A stretch of 64,000 bases of DNA from Caldilineaceae bacterium (GCA_028819675.1 JAPPKT010000026.1:1-64000); one strand, 5' to 3'. Positions 26,193 through 35,033 are shown, counted from the first letter of the stretch. The notes: generated by a model from the sequence alone, not told the origin. A program made the numbers and translations.

Positions 26193-26954
26193 TCAGCTGG
26201 GCTGGCAAGAGACGCCGTCCTGGCCGAGCAGAATGTCATAGGTCGAAAACAGGAGCGTCGACTCCGGTGTGATGCCCGGGACCTCGCTGATGAGCGTGAG
26301 CGTGTCCTCTTCGTGCGAGACGAGCATGCGGGCGTGGACGGGCACGTTTATCAGGAAGGTCACCCCCTGTTCATGATCGTGCTTGGCTTTCCACAAGGTG
26401 CTGCGCACAGCCTCCTGGAAGGGACGCGTTGCCGCGGGCGTGTCCGCTGAAACCCTTCTGGCGGAGTAGACCGCGCCCAGCATGTACTCGATCTGCTCGG
26501 ACTCGGACGCCGCGCCGTTCTCCACGAAGATTTCAACGGTCCACATGTACTCGGAGTGAAGGTCCTTGACCCCTGCGCGGTTGAACGCCATCTCCTCGGG
26601 GATCTCCCGCAGCGAGAAGACGGCGGTCAGGGTTTCATCATCCAGGCTGGAGGCCGCGCCGACGATGTCGATATAGGCCGGTATGTCGTCGGCAACGGGG
26701 TCGAGCGCACTCTGCCCGGGCAGCATCCTGAGATAGCCGCCGGGACAGTCGACCGGCTGCGCGGACACGGTCAGCGCGGGCTGCCCCTGCGCCGTCCCGG
26801 AGACGGGCAGCGGTGTCGACCCCCGCTCCGATTCCAGGATGGCCAGCAGCCTCGACTCCCGCACCGATTTCGTCGCAACGGAAGGCGCAGCCGGCGCAGC
26901 CGTGCAGGCCGCGGCAAAAAGAGCGAGTCCGGCGAGCAGAATTCCTTTGAACAT
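26193..26954 (-). CDS. Clamp-family lipoprotein, third gene of a two-component operon
   Basis: The signal MFKGILLAGLALFAAAC ends in a lipobox; a ~50-residue linker follows, then one clamp-family domain (YIDIVGAASSLDDETLTAVF, SEYMWTVEIFVENG, EDTLTLISEVPGIT) with both cysteines (DCPGGYLRMLPGQ, DGVSCQPS). The acidic loop is partly degenerate (VENGAASESE for VDxDxxTG). The 253-residue lipoprotein starts 11 bp after the histidine kinase gene and is certainly co-transcribed with it. That linkage suggests a membrane-tethered ligand-binding partner or an output of the kinase. Confidence 0.8.
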   Translation of the reverse strand: MFKGILLAGLALFAAACTAAPAAPSVATKSVRESRLLAILESERGSTPLPVSGTAQGQPALTVSAQPVDCPGGYLRMLPGQSALDPVADDIPAYIDIVGAASSLDDETLTAVFSLREIPEEMAFNRAGVKDLHSEYMWTVEIFVENGAASESEQIEYMLGAVYSARRVSADTPAATRPFQEAVRSTLWKAKHDHEQGVTFLINVPVHARMLVSHEEDTLTLISEVPGITPESTLLFSTYDILLGQDGVSCQPS

Positions 26955-26965
26955 GGTCTGTCTCC

Positions 26966-28429
26966 TTACTCCTGCAGCGGGAGATCGAAGCGCACGGTCG
27001 TGCCGCGGCCGAGGCCGTCGCTGGAAACGGAGACCGTGCCCCCGTGCGCTTCGACGACGGCGCGCGTAATGGCCAGCCCCAGGCCGGCGCCGCCCGTACG
27101 GCGGCTGCGCGAGCGGTCGGCGCGGTAGAAGCGGTCCACAACGTGGGGCAGGTCGGCGGGGCCGATCCCGGCGCCGTCGTCGGTTACGGAAATCGTGAGC
27201 TGGCGCCCTTCTTCGATTGTTGCGGCGACCTCGACCTGTCCGCCGGCCTGGGTATGGCGGAGGGCGTTGTCCAGCACGTTGCCGAGCGCCTGGCTCATGC
27301 GCATCGGGTCCAGGTTGAAGGCGGGCGGGTCGGGGGGCAGCTGGAGCGAGAGCGTGATCCGGTCGATTTCCGCCTGCTGCTGCCAGCGCGCCAGCTCGGC
27401 GGTGAGCAGCTGGTCGACGGCGCAGGGTTCGAGGCTGAGCTGCAGCTCGTCCGATTCGGTTTCGGCGAGCCAGCCCAGATCGCGCACCAGGTTGCCCAGC
27501 ATATTGACCTCCTGAACGATGCGGTCGGCGGCTTGTGACGGGGGTTGGAGGCCCTTGCTCAGCGCGTGGGCCTCGAGACGGATGATGCTCAGGGGCGTGC
27601 TCAGCTCGTGGGAGACGTCGTTGAGCAGGCGGTTGCGCAGGTCGCGCTGCGTCTGCAGGGCGGTCGTCATCTTGTTGAAGGCGCTGCTCATCTGGCCCAG
27701 CTCGTCGGAGGAGGTGACCGGCAGCAGGGCGGTATCCCCGCGCTGGGCGACGGTGCGGAAGGCTTCGGTCAGGGCGGTGACGGGTGTGGAGATGCGTTTG
27801 GAGAGCCAGGCCGCCAGCAGGAGGGCAAGGGCGACGGTCAACAGGCCGCCGGTGACGGTGGTGACCAGCAGGCCCTGGACAAAGTTGCGCGATTCGGTTG
27901 CGCCGAACTCCTTATAAAAGTCCAGGATGGCATAGCCGACCGCGTGGCGGACGCTATCGCCGGAAACGTTGATCGCCTGCTCACCGGTGCTCAGCGCATT
28001 CAGTTTGGGCGCGGCCTGGTCATGAAACAGCTCGGAGAGGTCGTCGTAGAGCTCATAGCCGTCGCCGACGTCGAGGAATACACGGACCTGGTCCTCGTCG
28101 GTCCTCTTGTGGAACAGCACATAGTGCTCACCCTGCAACGCCCCTTGCGCATTGCCCTCGATGCGCCGCACCTCTTCCCGCCCCGCATCGGCGAGACGCC
28201 CCGCGCCCGCACCGGACACGGTGACGACCAGCGTCTCCCAGCCGTCGGAGTAGGTGTAGGACTGGCCCAGCTTCTGCGCGACCAGATTGGCCGCCTTGCT
28301 GCTGAGCTCGCCGCCGAACGCGTCCAGCCGGTCCAGCGTGGCATAGTAGCCGATGCCGACGCTGAGCGAAACGGCGAACAGGATCAGCAGGACGAACGCA
28401 CCCAGAAAACGCCAGTATAACGACATCAT
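26966..28429 (-). CDS. Sensor histidine kinase (BaeS/HAMP type)
   Basis: The 487-residue protein has a transmembrane helix at about 6-28, an extracytoplasmic sensor region of ~150 residues with no recognised fold, a second helix near 185-207, then HAMP, HisKA with the phosphoacceptor H-box NDVSHELSTPL, and HATPase_c with N-box (GNVLDNALRH), G1 (DDGAGIG), F (DRFYRAD) and G2 (GAGLGLAI) motifs. All catalytic elements are intact. It autophosphorylates on the His and passes phosphate to the adjacent response regulator, whose stop it overlaps by four bases. A clamp-family lipoprotein follows 11 bp downstream, suggesting envelope sensing. Confidence 0.93.
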   Translation of the reverse strand: MMSLYWRFLGAFVLLILFAVSLSVGIGYYATLDRLDAFGGELSSKAANLVAQKLGQSYTYSDGWETLVVTVSGAGAGRLADAGREEVRRIEGNAQGALQGEHYVLFHKRTDEDQVRVFLDVGDGYELYDDLSELFHDQAAPKLNALSTGEQAINVSGDSVRHAVGYAILDFYKEFGATESRNFVQGLLVTTVTGGLLTVALALLLAAWLSKRISTPVTALTEAFRTVAQRGDTALLPVTSSDELGQMSSAFNKMTTALQTQRDLRNRLLNDVSHELSTPLSIIRLEAHALSKGLQPPSQAADRIVQEVNMLGNLVRDLGWLAETESDELQLSLEPCAVDQLLTAELARWQQQAEIDRITLSLQLPPDPPAFNLDPMRMSQALGNVLDNALRHTQAGGQVEVAATIEEGRQLTISVTDDGAGIGPADLPHVVDRFYRADRSRSRRTGGAGLGLAITRAVVEAHGGTVSVSSDGLGRGTTVRFDLPLQE

Positions 28430-29103
28430 TCATCCTCGGTTACAAAGCGGTAGCCGGAGCCGTAGACGGTCTGGATCGGCTGGAACCCGTCTGCGGCGAT
28501 CTGTTTGCGCAGGCGGAAGATGTGGTTGTCGATGGAGCGGTCATAGGCGTCGAAGTCGTCGTCGAAGGCGAGCGCGATCAGCTGGTCGCGCGTCAGCACC
28601 TGGTTGGGATGACGCATGAACGCGGCCAGCAGCAGGTAGAGCGTCCGGCTCAGCTCGACCGGCTTTTCGTCGACGGTGACGCGGCGGGCGGTCTCATCAA
28701 GCGTGATGCGGCCGTAGCTCAAGCGCTGCCGGACCTTGTCGTGGACGCGGCGCAGGACCGCCTTGGCGCGAGCGACGACCTCCTCGGGGTCGAAGGGTTT
28801 GACGACATAGTCGTCGGCGCCGCTGTCCAGGCCGGTGGTGCGGTCTGCGAGGGCTGCCCTGGCTGTGAGCATGATGATGGGGACGTCCGATTCGCGGCGC
28901 AGCGTCCGGCAGAGCTCCATGCCGTCGAGGCCGGGGAGCATCAGGTCGAGCACGATCAGGTCGGGGGCAAGGCTGCGGGCCAGGTTGAGGCCGGCGCTGC
29001 CGTCATGGGCGACTTCGACTGCAAATCCCTCTTCCTCCAGAAATATCCTCAACCAGTTGGCGATGGTTGTGTCATCCTCAACAATCAGTATCAGGTGACT
29101 CAC
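28426..29103 (-). CDS. OmpR-family response regulator
   Basis: This 225-residue protein has a receiver domain with the acidic pocket EDD near the start, phosphoacceptor Asp53 (IVLDLMLPG), the Thr of MLTAR and the Lys of VVKPF, then a Trans_Reg_C winged helix (about 130-225) ending GSGYRFVTED. It binds DNA as a phosphorylated dimer. It is the first gene of the operon regulator-kinase-lipoprotein and overlaps the kinase start by four bases. A 46-bp repeat lies 159 bp upstream of its start (29262-29307). Targets are unknown; neighbouring secreted-protein genes are plausible. Confidence 0.94.
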   Translation of the reverse strand: MSHLILIVEDDTTIANWLRIFLEEEGFAVEVAHDGSAGLNLARSLAPDLIVLDLMLPGLDGMELCRTLRRESDVPIIMLTARAALADRTTGLDSGADDYVVKPFDPEEVVARAKAVLRRVHDKVRQRLSYGRITLDETARRVTVDEKPVELSRTLYLLLAAFMRHPNQVLTRDQLIALAFDDDFDAYDRSIDNHIFRLRKQIAADGFQPIQTVYGSGYRFVTEDE

Positions 29104-29516
29104 AGCTCACTCTCACAACGGACCCATGCAGCCAGGATCCCCATTTCAAGCCCCGCGTCCGACTCTCTCTATCCATCTGACAGGACCGCCTTTGCTTGCC
29201 TCGATTCGTTCAGGTCATGTCGGAGGGAACTCACTCTTGTACATTCAATAATATACGCGAGATGTCGCGAAAATATCTCAAGTCGAGACAAATTCGCTCA
29301 GAAGTCCCCAAACCGGGTGCCAATGCCGGGCAGGGCGATGTACCGTTCAAGCGTGGTGCTATTCTCGTTGACCAACTGAAAATTCGGAGCAGTGCGGAGC
29401 GGCCCGGCGATGCCGGACAGAGGACGTTGCCCGACTACCCGAGAGACGGGGTCCTGCAGGCCTCGGCGGTTACAGGCGCGGGTAAAGACAGAACTGCTTG
29501 GATCTGCCTGTTATCA
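29104..29516. other. Intergenic region upstream of the response regulator
   Basis: Apart from the 46-bp repeat no feature is supported. A plus-strand frame starting at the repeat's ATG continues for over 80 codons, but without RBS or a recognisable product. The promoter of the two-component operon must lie here on the minus strand. Confidence 0.35.
29262..29307. repeat. 46-bp dispersed repeat, copy A
   Basis: ATGTCGCGAAAATATCTCAA then GTCGAGACAAATTCGCTCAG and AAGTCC. It is identical except one base (AAGTCG/AAATCG) to 30617-30662, in the same orientation. Weaker similarity extends ~30 bp upstream. It could encode MSRKYLKSRQIRSEV, or act as an operator upstream of the response-regulator operon. 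Confidence 0.8.
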
Positions 29517-29548
29517 AAAAGCCACCGGAGAGCCGGCCGGTGGCTTTT
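29517..29548 (-). terminator. Strong hairpin terminator after the 29603 lipoprotein gene
   Basis: Perfect 12-bp arms AAAAGCCACCGG/CCGGTGGCTTTT with an eight-base loop. It lies 55 bp past the lipoprotein stop and has T runs on both strands, so it can stop transcription from either side and separates this gene from the two-component operon. Confidence 0.85.
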
Positions 29549-29602
29549 CGGTTATCGCTTACGACTGTTTTGATGGCTGGAGGCAACTGCAAAAGAGCGG
29601 TA

Positions 29603-30277
29603 TCAACCGGATTGACATGCGATACCGTCTTGTCCACCCAAGGAGTCATAAGCCCAAAACAAGAGGGTAGATTCACGAGTAATGCCGGGAATCTGGCCGG
29701 AGAGCGTGAGTGTGTTGTCTTCGTAGGAGACGAGAAGACGGGAGTTCCCGTTCAGATGCTTGTGTGTAAAATAGTCGTCTTCCAAATCATGCACGAATTC
29801 CAGCAGCATCAGATTCATTACGTCTTCGAAGGGGCCGGTTGTGGGCAGGGGATCCGAGGGAGATTTTTCTGCGCGGTTTTCGATCCGAAGCGTGTAATCG
29901 AAGAGTGAGTAGTCAATGGATATGTTTCTGACTACGCCATGTATGTCGATGTCAACATTCCAGCCATAGTCTGGGTGCATGTGATGAACACCTTCGCGAT
30001 TCACTGTCAATTCATGTGGAATGTCTCTCAGTTGGAAAACAGCCGTCAGCGTTTCGCCCTCCAGGCTGGATTCTACTCTGAGAATATCTATGTGCCCGGA
30101 CAACTCATCTGACGCGAGATCGCCGCTGCCCTGTCCGACCTGCAAGGTCATGTGGTCAGGGGCACAGCTGTTGGATCGTTCGGGCACCTGTGAGGACGCC
30201 TCCGGCGACTCAGGCGGGATAGGCACACAGGCGGCGGTGAGAAGCGCCAGTGAGACAACGAGCAATTTCCTGAACAT
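29603..30277 (-). CDS. Clamp-family lipoprotein
   Basis: The 224-residue protein has a lipobox signal MFRKLLVVSLALLTAAC, almost the same as that of the 14408 gene, followed by VPIPPESPEASS. One clamp-family domain follows: SGHIDILRVESSLEGETLTAVF, DYGWNVDIDIHG, and DNTLTLSGQIPGIT. Framing cysteines are SCAPDHMTLQVGQ and QDGIACQSG. The calcium-type loop is degenerate (IDIHGVVRNIS). The central variable stretch is longer and acidic (EFVHDLEDDYF). It is transcribed alone, bounded by a strong terminator. Presumed surface lipoprotein; ligand unknown. Confidence 0.75.
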   Translation of the reverse strand: MFRKLLVVSLALLTAACVPIPPESPEASSQVPERSNSCAPDHMTLQVGQGSGDLASDELSGHIDILRVESSLEGETLTAVFQLRDIPHELTVNREGVHHMHPDYGWNVDIDIHGVVRNISIDYSLFDYTLRIENRAEKSPSDPLPTTGPFEDVMNLMLLEFVHDLEDDYFTHKHLNGNSRLLVSYEDNTLTLSGQIPGITRESTLLFWAYDSLGGQDGIACQSG

Positions 30278-30616
30278 GGTTTTACCCTCCTGATTGACTG
30301 AAGTGGGAGGCTGTCCTCTTCAGATCCAGCCTCCCACGGTTGCTCAAATCATAATTGCTGGCCCAACTCCTGTTGCGCCCCAAATTGCTGCTGCAAGATA
30401 AGGATTACACCGATCAGGCTCTCCCGGTCTAATTGCTCTGGTTGCTTTCGGTCCGGTCGGTCCAGTTTGCTCAAGTCTCTTGCCCTACATCATCCAAAAG
30501 CATATACAATTCGCTCTTTCTCGATACATAGGCTTAGCAGTTACCCTGAAAACCAAAAACCGCAGAGCTGTTCATCGCGGCCAACTCTTTCTTGCACAGT
30601 CAATAATAAAGGCAAA

Positions 30617-30662
30617 ATGTCGCGAAAATATCTCAAATCGAGACAAATTCGCTCAGAAGTCC
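30617..30662. repeat. 46-bp dispersed repeat, copy B
   Basis: Matches 29262-29307 except for one base, in the same orientation 1355 bp away. Neighbouring sequences differ, so the repeat itself appears conserved. Confidence 0.8.
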
Positions 30663-30685
30663 TGAGTCCGGACGCAGAGTGTATT

Positions 30686-30765
30686 TCGAGTCAAAACAGC
30701 AGAGGGCGTAACAGTGTCCGAAGCGAGGACGCCTTGGGGCGCAGGACGCGGCCGGCCGCACATCG
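30686..30765. repeat. Imperfect repeat flanking the ABC exporter (left copy)
   Basis: TCGAGTCAAAACAGCAGAGG and the following GAGGACGCCTTGGGGCGCA correspond to 32917-32994, which begins inside the last codons of the ABC-transporter gene (TCGAGTCAGAACAGTAG). The left copy therefore looks like the 3' end of a lost transporter paralogue. Confidence 0.55.
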
Positions 30766-31133
30766 TCGAGAACTCCGCAGCCTGAAAAAAATTGCCCTTC
30801 AAAAAATTTGAATTCCCGCCGACACAAGAATCGATATCGAGTAAACCGTTACGATCGAACCAATTTCCTCGACGGGGCAAAACGACCTCTCACCGGGGAT
30901 TTACGGGGCCCACACGTTCATAGGGGGACGACATGGACATACGCGAACGCATCGCAAACGCACGAGTGGCCACAGCCAGCGGCTATCCACCCTGCCAGCT
31001 CACAGCTATACTGTCGACGACGAATGAACAGGGCGCATAGCAGCCTGTATCCATCTATCCCTCACCACCAAGTACATACACAGCAACGATAACTTGGCCG
31101 TCTCCACCACTGGCTGATCACGGGGAGAATCCA

Positions 31134-32933
31134 ATGCGCCTGCAATCAACCACCGAAACGCCGAACGCCTCCTTTACCCTCCTCAAGGAGGAACTGAGAA
31201 AGCAGATTTCCAGAATGTCGCTCCTCGTCGCGCTGGCGCTCATCGGCACGGGGGTCGCGTTGATTCAGCCCTACCTCTTCAAACTGCTCATCGACACCGC
31301 CATACCCACAGCCGACATCCAGCTGATCGGCCTCCTCCTCGCCGGCATGATGATCGTGCCCGTGCTCAGCGCAGGCCTCAACGCCGCCAACCACTACCTG
31401 CGCGTCTACATCGGCGAAAGTGTCGCCCGGCGTCTGCGCCAGGAACTGTTCGACCATCTCCTGCACGTCCGCCTTGCCGATCTCGAGCAGTTCACGAGCG
31501 GAGAGCATGTCCATCGTCTGACTCGCAGCTGCGGCAGAATCGGCGAAGTCTACGTCAGCGAACATCTTCTGCCTTTGGCAATGAACGCCATCCTTCTTAT
31601 CGGCACACTGGCCGCCATGACTGCCCTGCACTGGCGCCTCGCCCTGCTGGCCTTGCTCGCCTTCCCCCTCGCCTACTTCCTGACGCGCAAGACCCGCGGC
31701 CGCGCCCAGTCCCTCTACCGCGACCAATCAGATCTGTTGGAAGCCGGCCAGAGCTATCTGCACCAGGTTTTCCCCGGTCTGCGCACCATCAGGGCCTCCA
31801 ATGCCCAGTCCTACGAAGAAGGACGCTGGCGCGAGTGGCTCACAGACCATCGCAACATCAAGGCAAGAGTGGCCTCTTTCCACGAGCTGATTCGCATTGT
31901 GCTGCCGGAATCCATCAACCAGGTAGCCGCCGGCCTCGTCTTCGGTTACGGCGCCTTCGAGATCATCCAGGGCAGGCTGACCATTGGCAGTCTCGTGGCC
32001 TTCATCGCCTACCTGCCCCGCGCCTACTCTGTCCTGCAGGCGCTGTTGGGCACCCATGTCAACCTGCAGGAAGCGAGAATCAACGCCGAAAGAGTGGATG
32101 ACCTCTTCGCTCTCCCCCGTGAACCGTCCGGGGACACACTCTTAGCCCCTGGGCCTCCCATAGAGGAAGAGGATGTCGAAACGACCTCTCAGCCGGTTGG
32201 GGCCTCAATCGCATTCCAAAACGTATCGTTCAACTACGGCCGCGGCGACTTCGGCGCACAGGAACTCTCCTTCAGCGTCGAGCCGGGTGAATTCGTCGGT
32301 ATCGTCGGCCCCAGCGGCGGCGGCAAGTCCACCATCATCGACCTCATCATGGGTTTCTACACGCCCCAGTCCGGAACGATCCTGATCGATGGGATCGACC
32401 TGCGTGAACTTTCCTTGGAATCGTTGCGAAGCCGGATCGGCCTCGTCTCCCAGGATACTTTCCTTTGGAACGCAACGATAACCGAAAACATCCTCTACCC
32501 GGGGCGCGATGATGCCGGCAGGAGCAGGCAAGCCGCTCGCGGAGCACAGATCGATGAATTCATAACCGGACTGCCCGACGCGTACCAAACGGTCGTTGGC
32601 GAACGAGGCATGACGCTCTCCGGAGGGGAACGCCAGCGCCTTGCCATCGCTCGCGCCCTGCTGCAACGCCCCAGGCTCCTCCTGCTGGACGAAGCCACCT
32701 CCGCATTGGATGCCCTCACAGAGCAAAAAGTGCGCGTTGCCATCGATAAAGCCCGGGCCGGCCGCACAGCCATCGTCGTCGCCCACCGCCTGACCACAAT
32801 CCTCAACGCAGACCGCATCCTGGTGATCGACCGGGGCCGCATCGTCGAGATGGGCAGCCGCACCGCGCTTCTTGCGCGTCGCGGCCTCTTCTTCGACCTC
32901 TACCAGGCACAATCTCTCGAGTCAGAACAGTAG
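31134..32933 (+). CDS. ABC exporter, fused permease-ATPase half-transporter
   Basis: The 599-residue protein has a six-helix ABC_membrane domain in its first ~320 residues and a nucleotide-binding domain after ~355 with Walker A GPSGGGKST, Q-loop SQDTF, signature LSGGERQRLAIA, Walker B LLLLDEATSALD and H-loop VVAHRL. This is the layout of MsbA/LmrA-type half-transporters that homodimerise to export lipids, peptides or drugs. No substrate gene (peptidase-tagged peptide, second half-transporter) is next to it. The ATG at 31134 has GGGGAG nine bases upstream. It stands alone as a single cistron and is flanked by related short repeats. Confidence 0.92.
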   Translation: MRLQSTTETPNASFTLLKEELRKQISRMSLLVALALIGTGVALIQPYLFKLLIDTAIPTADIQLIGLLLAGMMIVPVLSAGLNAANHYLRVYIGESVARRLRQELFDHLLHVRLADLEQFTSGEHVHRLTRSCGRIGEVYVSEHLLPLAMNAILLIGTLAAMTALHWRLALLALLAFPLAYFLTRKTRGRAQSLYRDQSDLLEAGQSYLHQVFPGLRTIRASNAQSYEEGRWREWLTDHRNIKARVASFHELIRIVLPESINQVAAGLVFGYGAFEIIQGRLTIGSLVAFIAYLPRAYSVLQALLGTHVNLQEARINAERVDDLFALPREPSGDTLLAPGPPIEEEDVETTSQPVGASIAFQNVSFNYGRGDFGAQELSFSVEPGEFVGIVGPSGGGKSTIIDLIMGFYTPQSGTILIDGIDLRELSLESLRSRIGLVSQDTFLWNATITENILYPGRDDAGRSRQAARGAQIDEFITGLPDAYQTVVGERGMTLSGGERQRLAIARALLQRPRLLLLDEATSALDALTEQKVRVAIDKARAGRTAIVVAHRLTTILNADRILVIDRGRIVEMGSRTALLARRGLFFDLYQAQSLESEQ

Positions 32934-33587
32934 TGGGCGCAACGATCTTCGCAGCGAGGGCGCCCTGGGGCGCAAGCTCGGCCGGCGATGCTGCGCTTTG
33001 CTTGCTGCCGGCAGCGCCGTGGGCGCTGGGGCATACACAACCCCGGACGTAGCCGCACAGATCGACATTTGACCAACCAAGCCGCATAGCCAGGTTGACA
33101 CCCAGGGAAGGCCGGGAAAGTCCCTCTCCCCAAACTGCCGGGGAGGGTCCTTTCCCGGGCGGCGGCAGACCGCCGCAACACCCCACGCGCCACCATCAGA
33201 GAAAGCAGCCGGCAATCGCACAGAGCCGAAACGAGCTCGACCACCACACAGCTGCGAATTACTGACACGCTTGCGGCCGGCAGTGCATCCCCCCGGATGG
33301 CGCCGGCTTTGGTGCTGGCAGTGTGCCCACGTTCAGTCCCTGTCTTGTGTTGGTGTCTGGACCGGTGCTGGCCGGCGCCTGCTATACGCCCGTCGACCAC
33401 AGTTTCCAGGAGCGACCAGGGCGCACAGCGGACCGCAGACGACCCCCTGTGCCAGCGTCAACAACCCGCCGGCCCGGTCGCCTTTTATTTGCCCAGAGCG
33501 CATAATGTAGAGTAATACGGATTAGAATTCAGCCTATTGCCGCCTCCCCCCGGGCGCCGTGAAACCACCAGATCACAGGAGGAGTCC
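32934..33587. other. GC-rich repeat-bearing intergenic region
   Basis: No gene is supported. It contains copy A of a 208-bp direct repeat (33099-33306). At 33470-33515 it also has a partial copy of the left arm of the large inverted repeat at 39205 (GCCGGCCCGG then CGCC, TTTTATTT, GCCCAGAGCGCAT). Confidence 0.45.
33099..33306. repeat. 208-bp direct repeat, copy A
   Basis: Closely similar to 33852-34059 (same length, same orientation, offset 753 bp). Each copy holds two hairpins: GGGAAAG...CCCTCTCCCC with its complement GGGGAGGG...CTTTCCC, and the perfect GCGGCGG CAGA CCGCCGC. The two copies bracket the small membrane-protein gene at 33588. Confidence 0.85.
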
Positions 33588-33815
33588 ATGGTTGGAATCG
33601 AACTTACTCAGCGTATCCTCGACGGCGACATCGGAGCCATTGTTTGCGTCTCAATCCCCGCCGCTCTTGTGATGTGGTGGTTAATACGCATCTACATTTT
33701 CCCCATGTTCCCCGCCAGAAAGTGGAAGACCCCCTCAGATCCGGAAGAGCGCACCTACTTCTACCGAAAAAAGAAAGGCGCGGCGGAGAAAAAACCGCCC
33801 GAAACTATGCCCTAG
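33588..33815 (+). CDS. Small single-pass membrane protein between two direct repeats
   Basis: ATG at 33588 has a near-perfect AGGAGGAG site just upstream. The 75-residue product has one transmembrane helix (IVCVSIPAALVMWWLIRIYI) and a basic cytoplasmic tail (RKWKTPSDPEERTYFYRKKKG...). I do not recognise the family. The gene is set exactly between two 208-bp hairpin-containing direct repeats, so gene plus one repeat could be lost or gained as a unit by recombination. Confidence 0.6.
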   Translation: MVGIELTQRILDGDIGAIVCVSIPAALVMWWLIRIYIFPMFPARKWKTPSDPEERTYFYRKKKGAAEKKPPETMP

Positions 33816-34262
33816 CGCCCGGGCGTATGGCAAAGACGAGCTCGCAGCCGGCACCCAGGGAAGGCCGGGAAAGGCCCTCTCCCCAAACTGCCGGGGAGGG
33901 TCCTTTCCCGGGCGGCGGCAGACCGCCGCACACCCCCCACGCGCCACCATCAGAGAAAGTAGCCGGCATTCGTACAGAGCCCGCAAGAGCTCGACCACCG
34001 CACAGCTGCGCAAGACTGACACGCTTGCGGCCGATTGTGCACACCCCCGGTGGCGCCGGCCGCAGCCCCTGTGCCAACGCCAATACCCCGCCGGTGCAGC
34101 GCAACCGGAGAGTCGAGAGATACGTATGGTTGATATGGAGCAGCAGCTTCTATCTTTGCAGCGAGTGCTACATGCAACACGAGCCTAGAGGAAGACGACC
34201 GACAGATTTTCCTTCCAAATGTCGTACATCGTGTATCCATACTCCAATCGAGACCGACTGCC
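33816..34262. other. Intergenic with direct repeat copy B
   Basis: Copy B of the 208-bp repeat occupies 33852-34059. The remaining ~200 bp before the MacB-like ATPase carries no recognisable gene and presumably its promoter. Confidence 0.45.
33852..34059. repeat. 208-bp direct repeat, copy B
   Basis: Counterpart of 33099-33306. The hairpin arms are better matched here (GGGAAAGGCCCTC... with GGGTCCTTTCCC), and the GCGGCGG/CCGCCGC hairpin is retained. Confidence 0.85.
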
Positions 34263-35033
34263 ATGAACCAGACAACTACGAAGGCGGAGCAGCGCATGCC
34301 ACAGGAACCGGCTGAGGAAAACGAGCAGACAGATCACGCGGCAGAGGAAGAACGGGCGCCGATTGTGGTCGCGAGTCAGATTCACAAGACATTTCGTAGC
34401 GGCGAGATCGAGGTTCATGCGCTGCGCGGGGTGGACCTGACGATCGGGACAGGCGAGATGGTTGCAATAATGGGACCGTCCGGCTGCGGCAAAACGACTC
34501 TCCTGAACACGCTTTCCGGTCTGGACAGCTTCGACCGCGGCCAGGTGACGATTGAGGGCACTTCGCTGGCCAAAATGAATGACTACAGGCGCACGGATTA
34601 CCGCGCCCGGCGTATGGGGTTCGTCTTCCAGTCCTTCAACCTGCTGCCGGTGATTTCCGCGGTCGAGAACGTAGAAATGCCCCTGATTGTGAGCGGGATG
34701 CGGCCGGCACAGGCGCGTAAGCGGGCGCTCGAGAGCCTGGACAGCGTCGGGTTGGCCGACCGGGCCTCCCACCGGCCGATGCAGCTCTCCGGCGGACAGA
34801 ACCAGCGGGTAACGATTGCCCGCGCGCTCGTAAATCATCCGGCGCTGGTGTGGGCGGACGAGCCGACCGGCAATCTGGACGTGGGCAGCTCGACCGATGT
34901 GCTGGCGTTGATGCAGCGTCTGAACCGGCAGCGGGGACAGACCTTCGTAATCGTCACCCATGACCCACAGGTAGCGAAAGTATGTGGGCGCATCGTGCGC
35001 ATGGAGGACGGGGAGATCGTGACAAATGAGTAG
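34263..35033 (+). CDS. MacB/LolD-type ABC transporter ATPase
   Basis: This 256-residue ATPase has Walker [10 protein letters not shown], the LolD-type Q-loop [10 protein letters not shown], signature LSGGQNQRV (Asn where Gln is usual), Walker [13 protein letters not shown] and H-loop VTHDPQVA. The first ~30 residues are an acidic extension; a start 11 codons downstream is possible. It energises the FtsX-type permease encoded next, which it overlaps by eight bases. MacB-type systems are mechanotransmitters that drive periplasmic or surface events, such as lipoprotein release, peptide export or wall hydrolysis, without passing substrate through the membrane. The abundance of lipoprotein genes in this window makes that context attractive but unproven. 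Confidence 0.92.
   Translation: MNQTTTKAEQRMPQEPAEENEQTDHAAEEERAPIVVASQIHKTFRSGEIEVHALRGVDLTIGTGEMVAIMGPSGCGKTTLLNTLSGLDSFDRGQVTIEGTSLAKMNDYRRTDYRARRMGFVFQSFNLLPVISAVENVEMPLIVSGMRPAQARKRALESLDSVGLADRASHRPMQLSGGQNQRVTIARALVNHPALVWADEPTGNLDVGSSTDVLALMQRLNRQRGQTFVIVTHDPQVAKVCGRIVRMEDGEIVTNE

Larger units (their letters stand above)
30278..31133. other. Long intergenic region with two dispersed repeats
   Basis: Over 850 bp hold no supported gene. It contains copy B of the 46-bp repeat (30617-30662) and, at 30686-30765, a sequence resembling the 3' end and downstream flank of the following ABC-transporter gene (32917-32994). The promoter of the ABC gene must be here but no clear consensus stands out. 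Confidence 0.4.

Noticed and set aside
29262..29573. Plus-strand frame starting at the 46-bp repeat as a gene
   Set aside because: After the repeat the sequence is not protein-like and differs entirely from the frame after the second copy.
34185..34961. 258-codon minus-strand frame over the MacB-like ATPase gene
   Set aside because: Antisense to a gene with all ABC motifs; no recognisable product.
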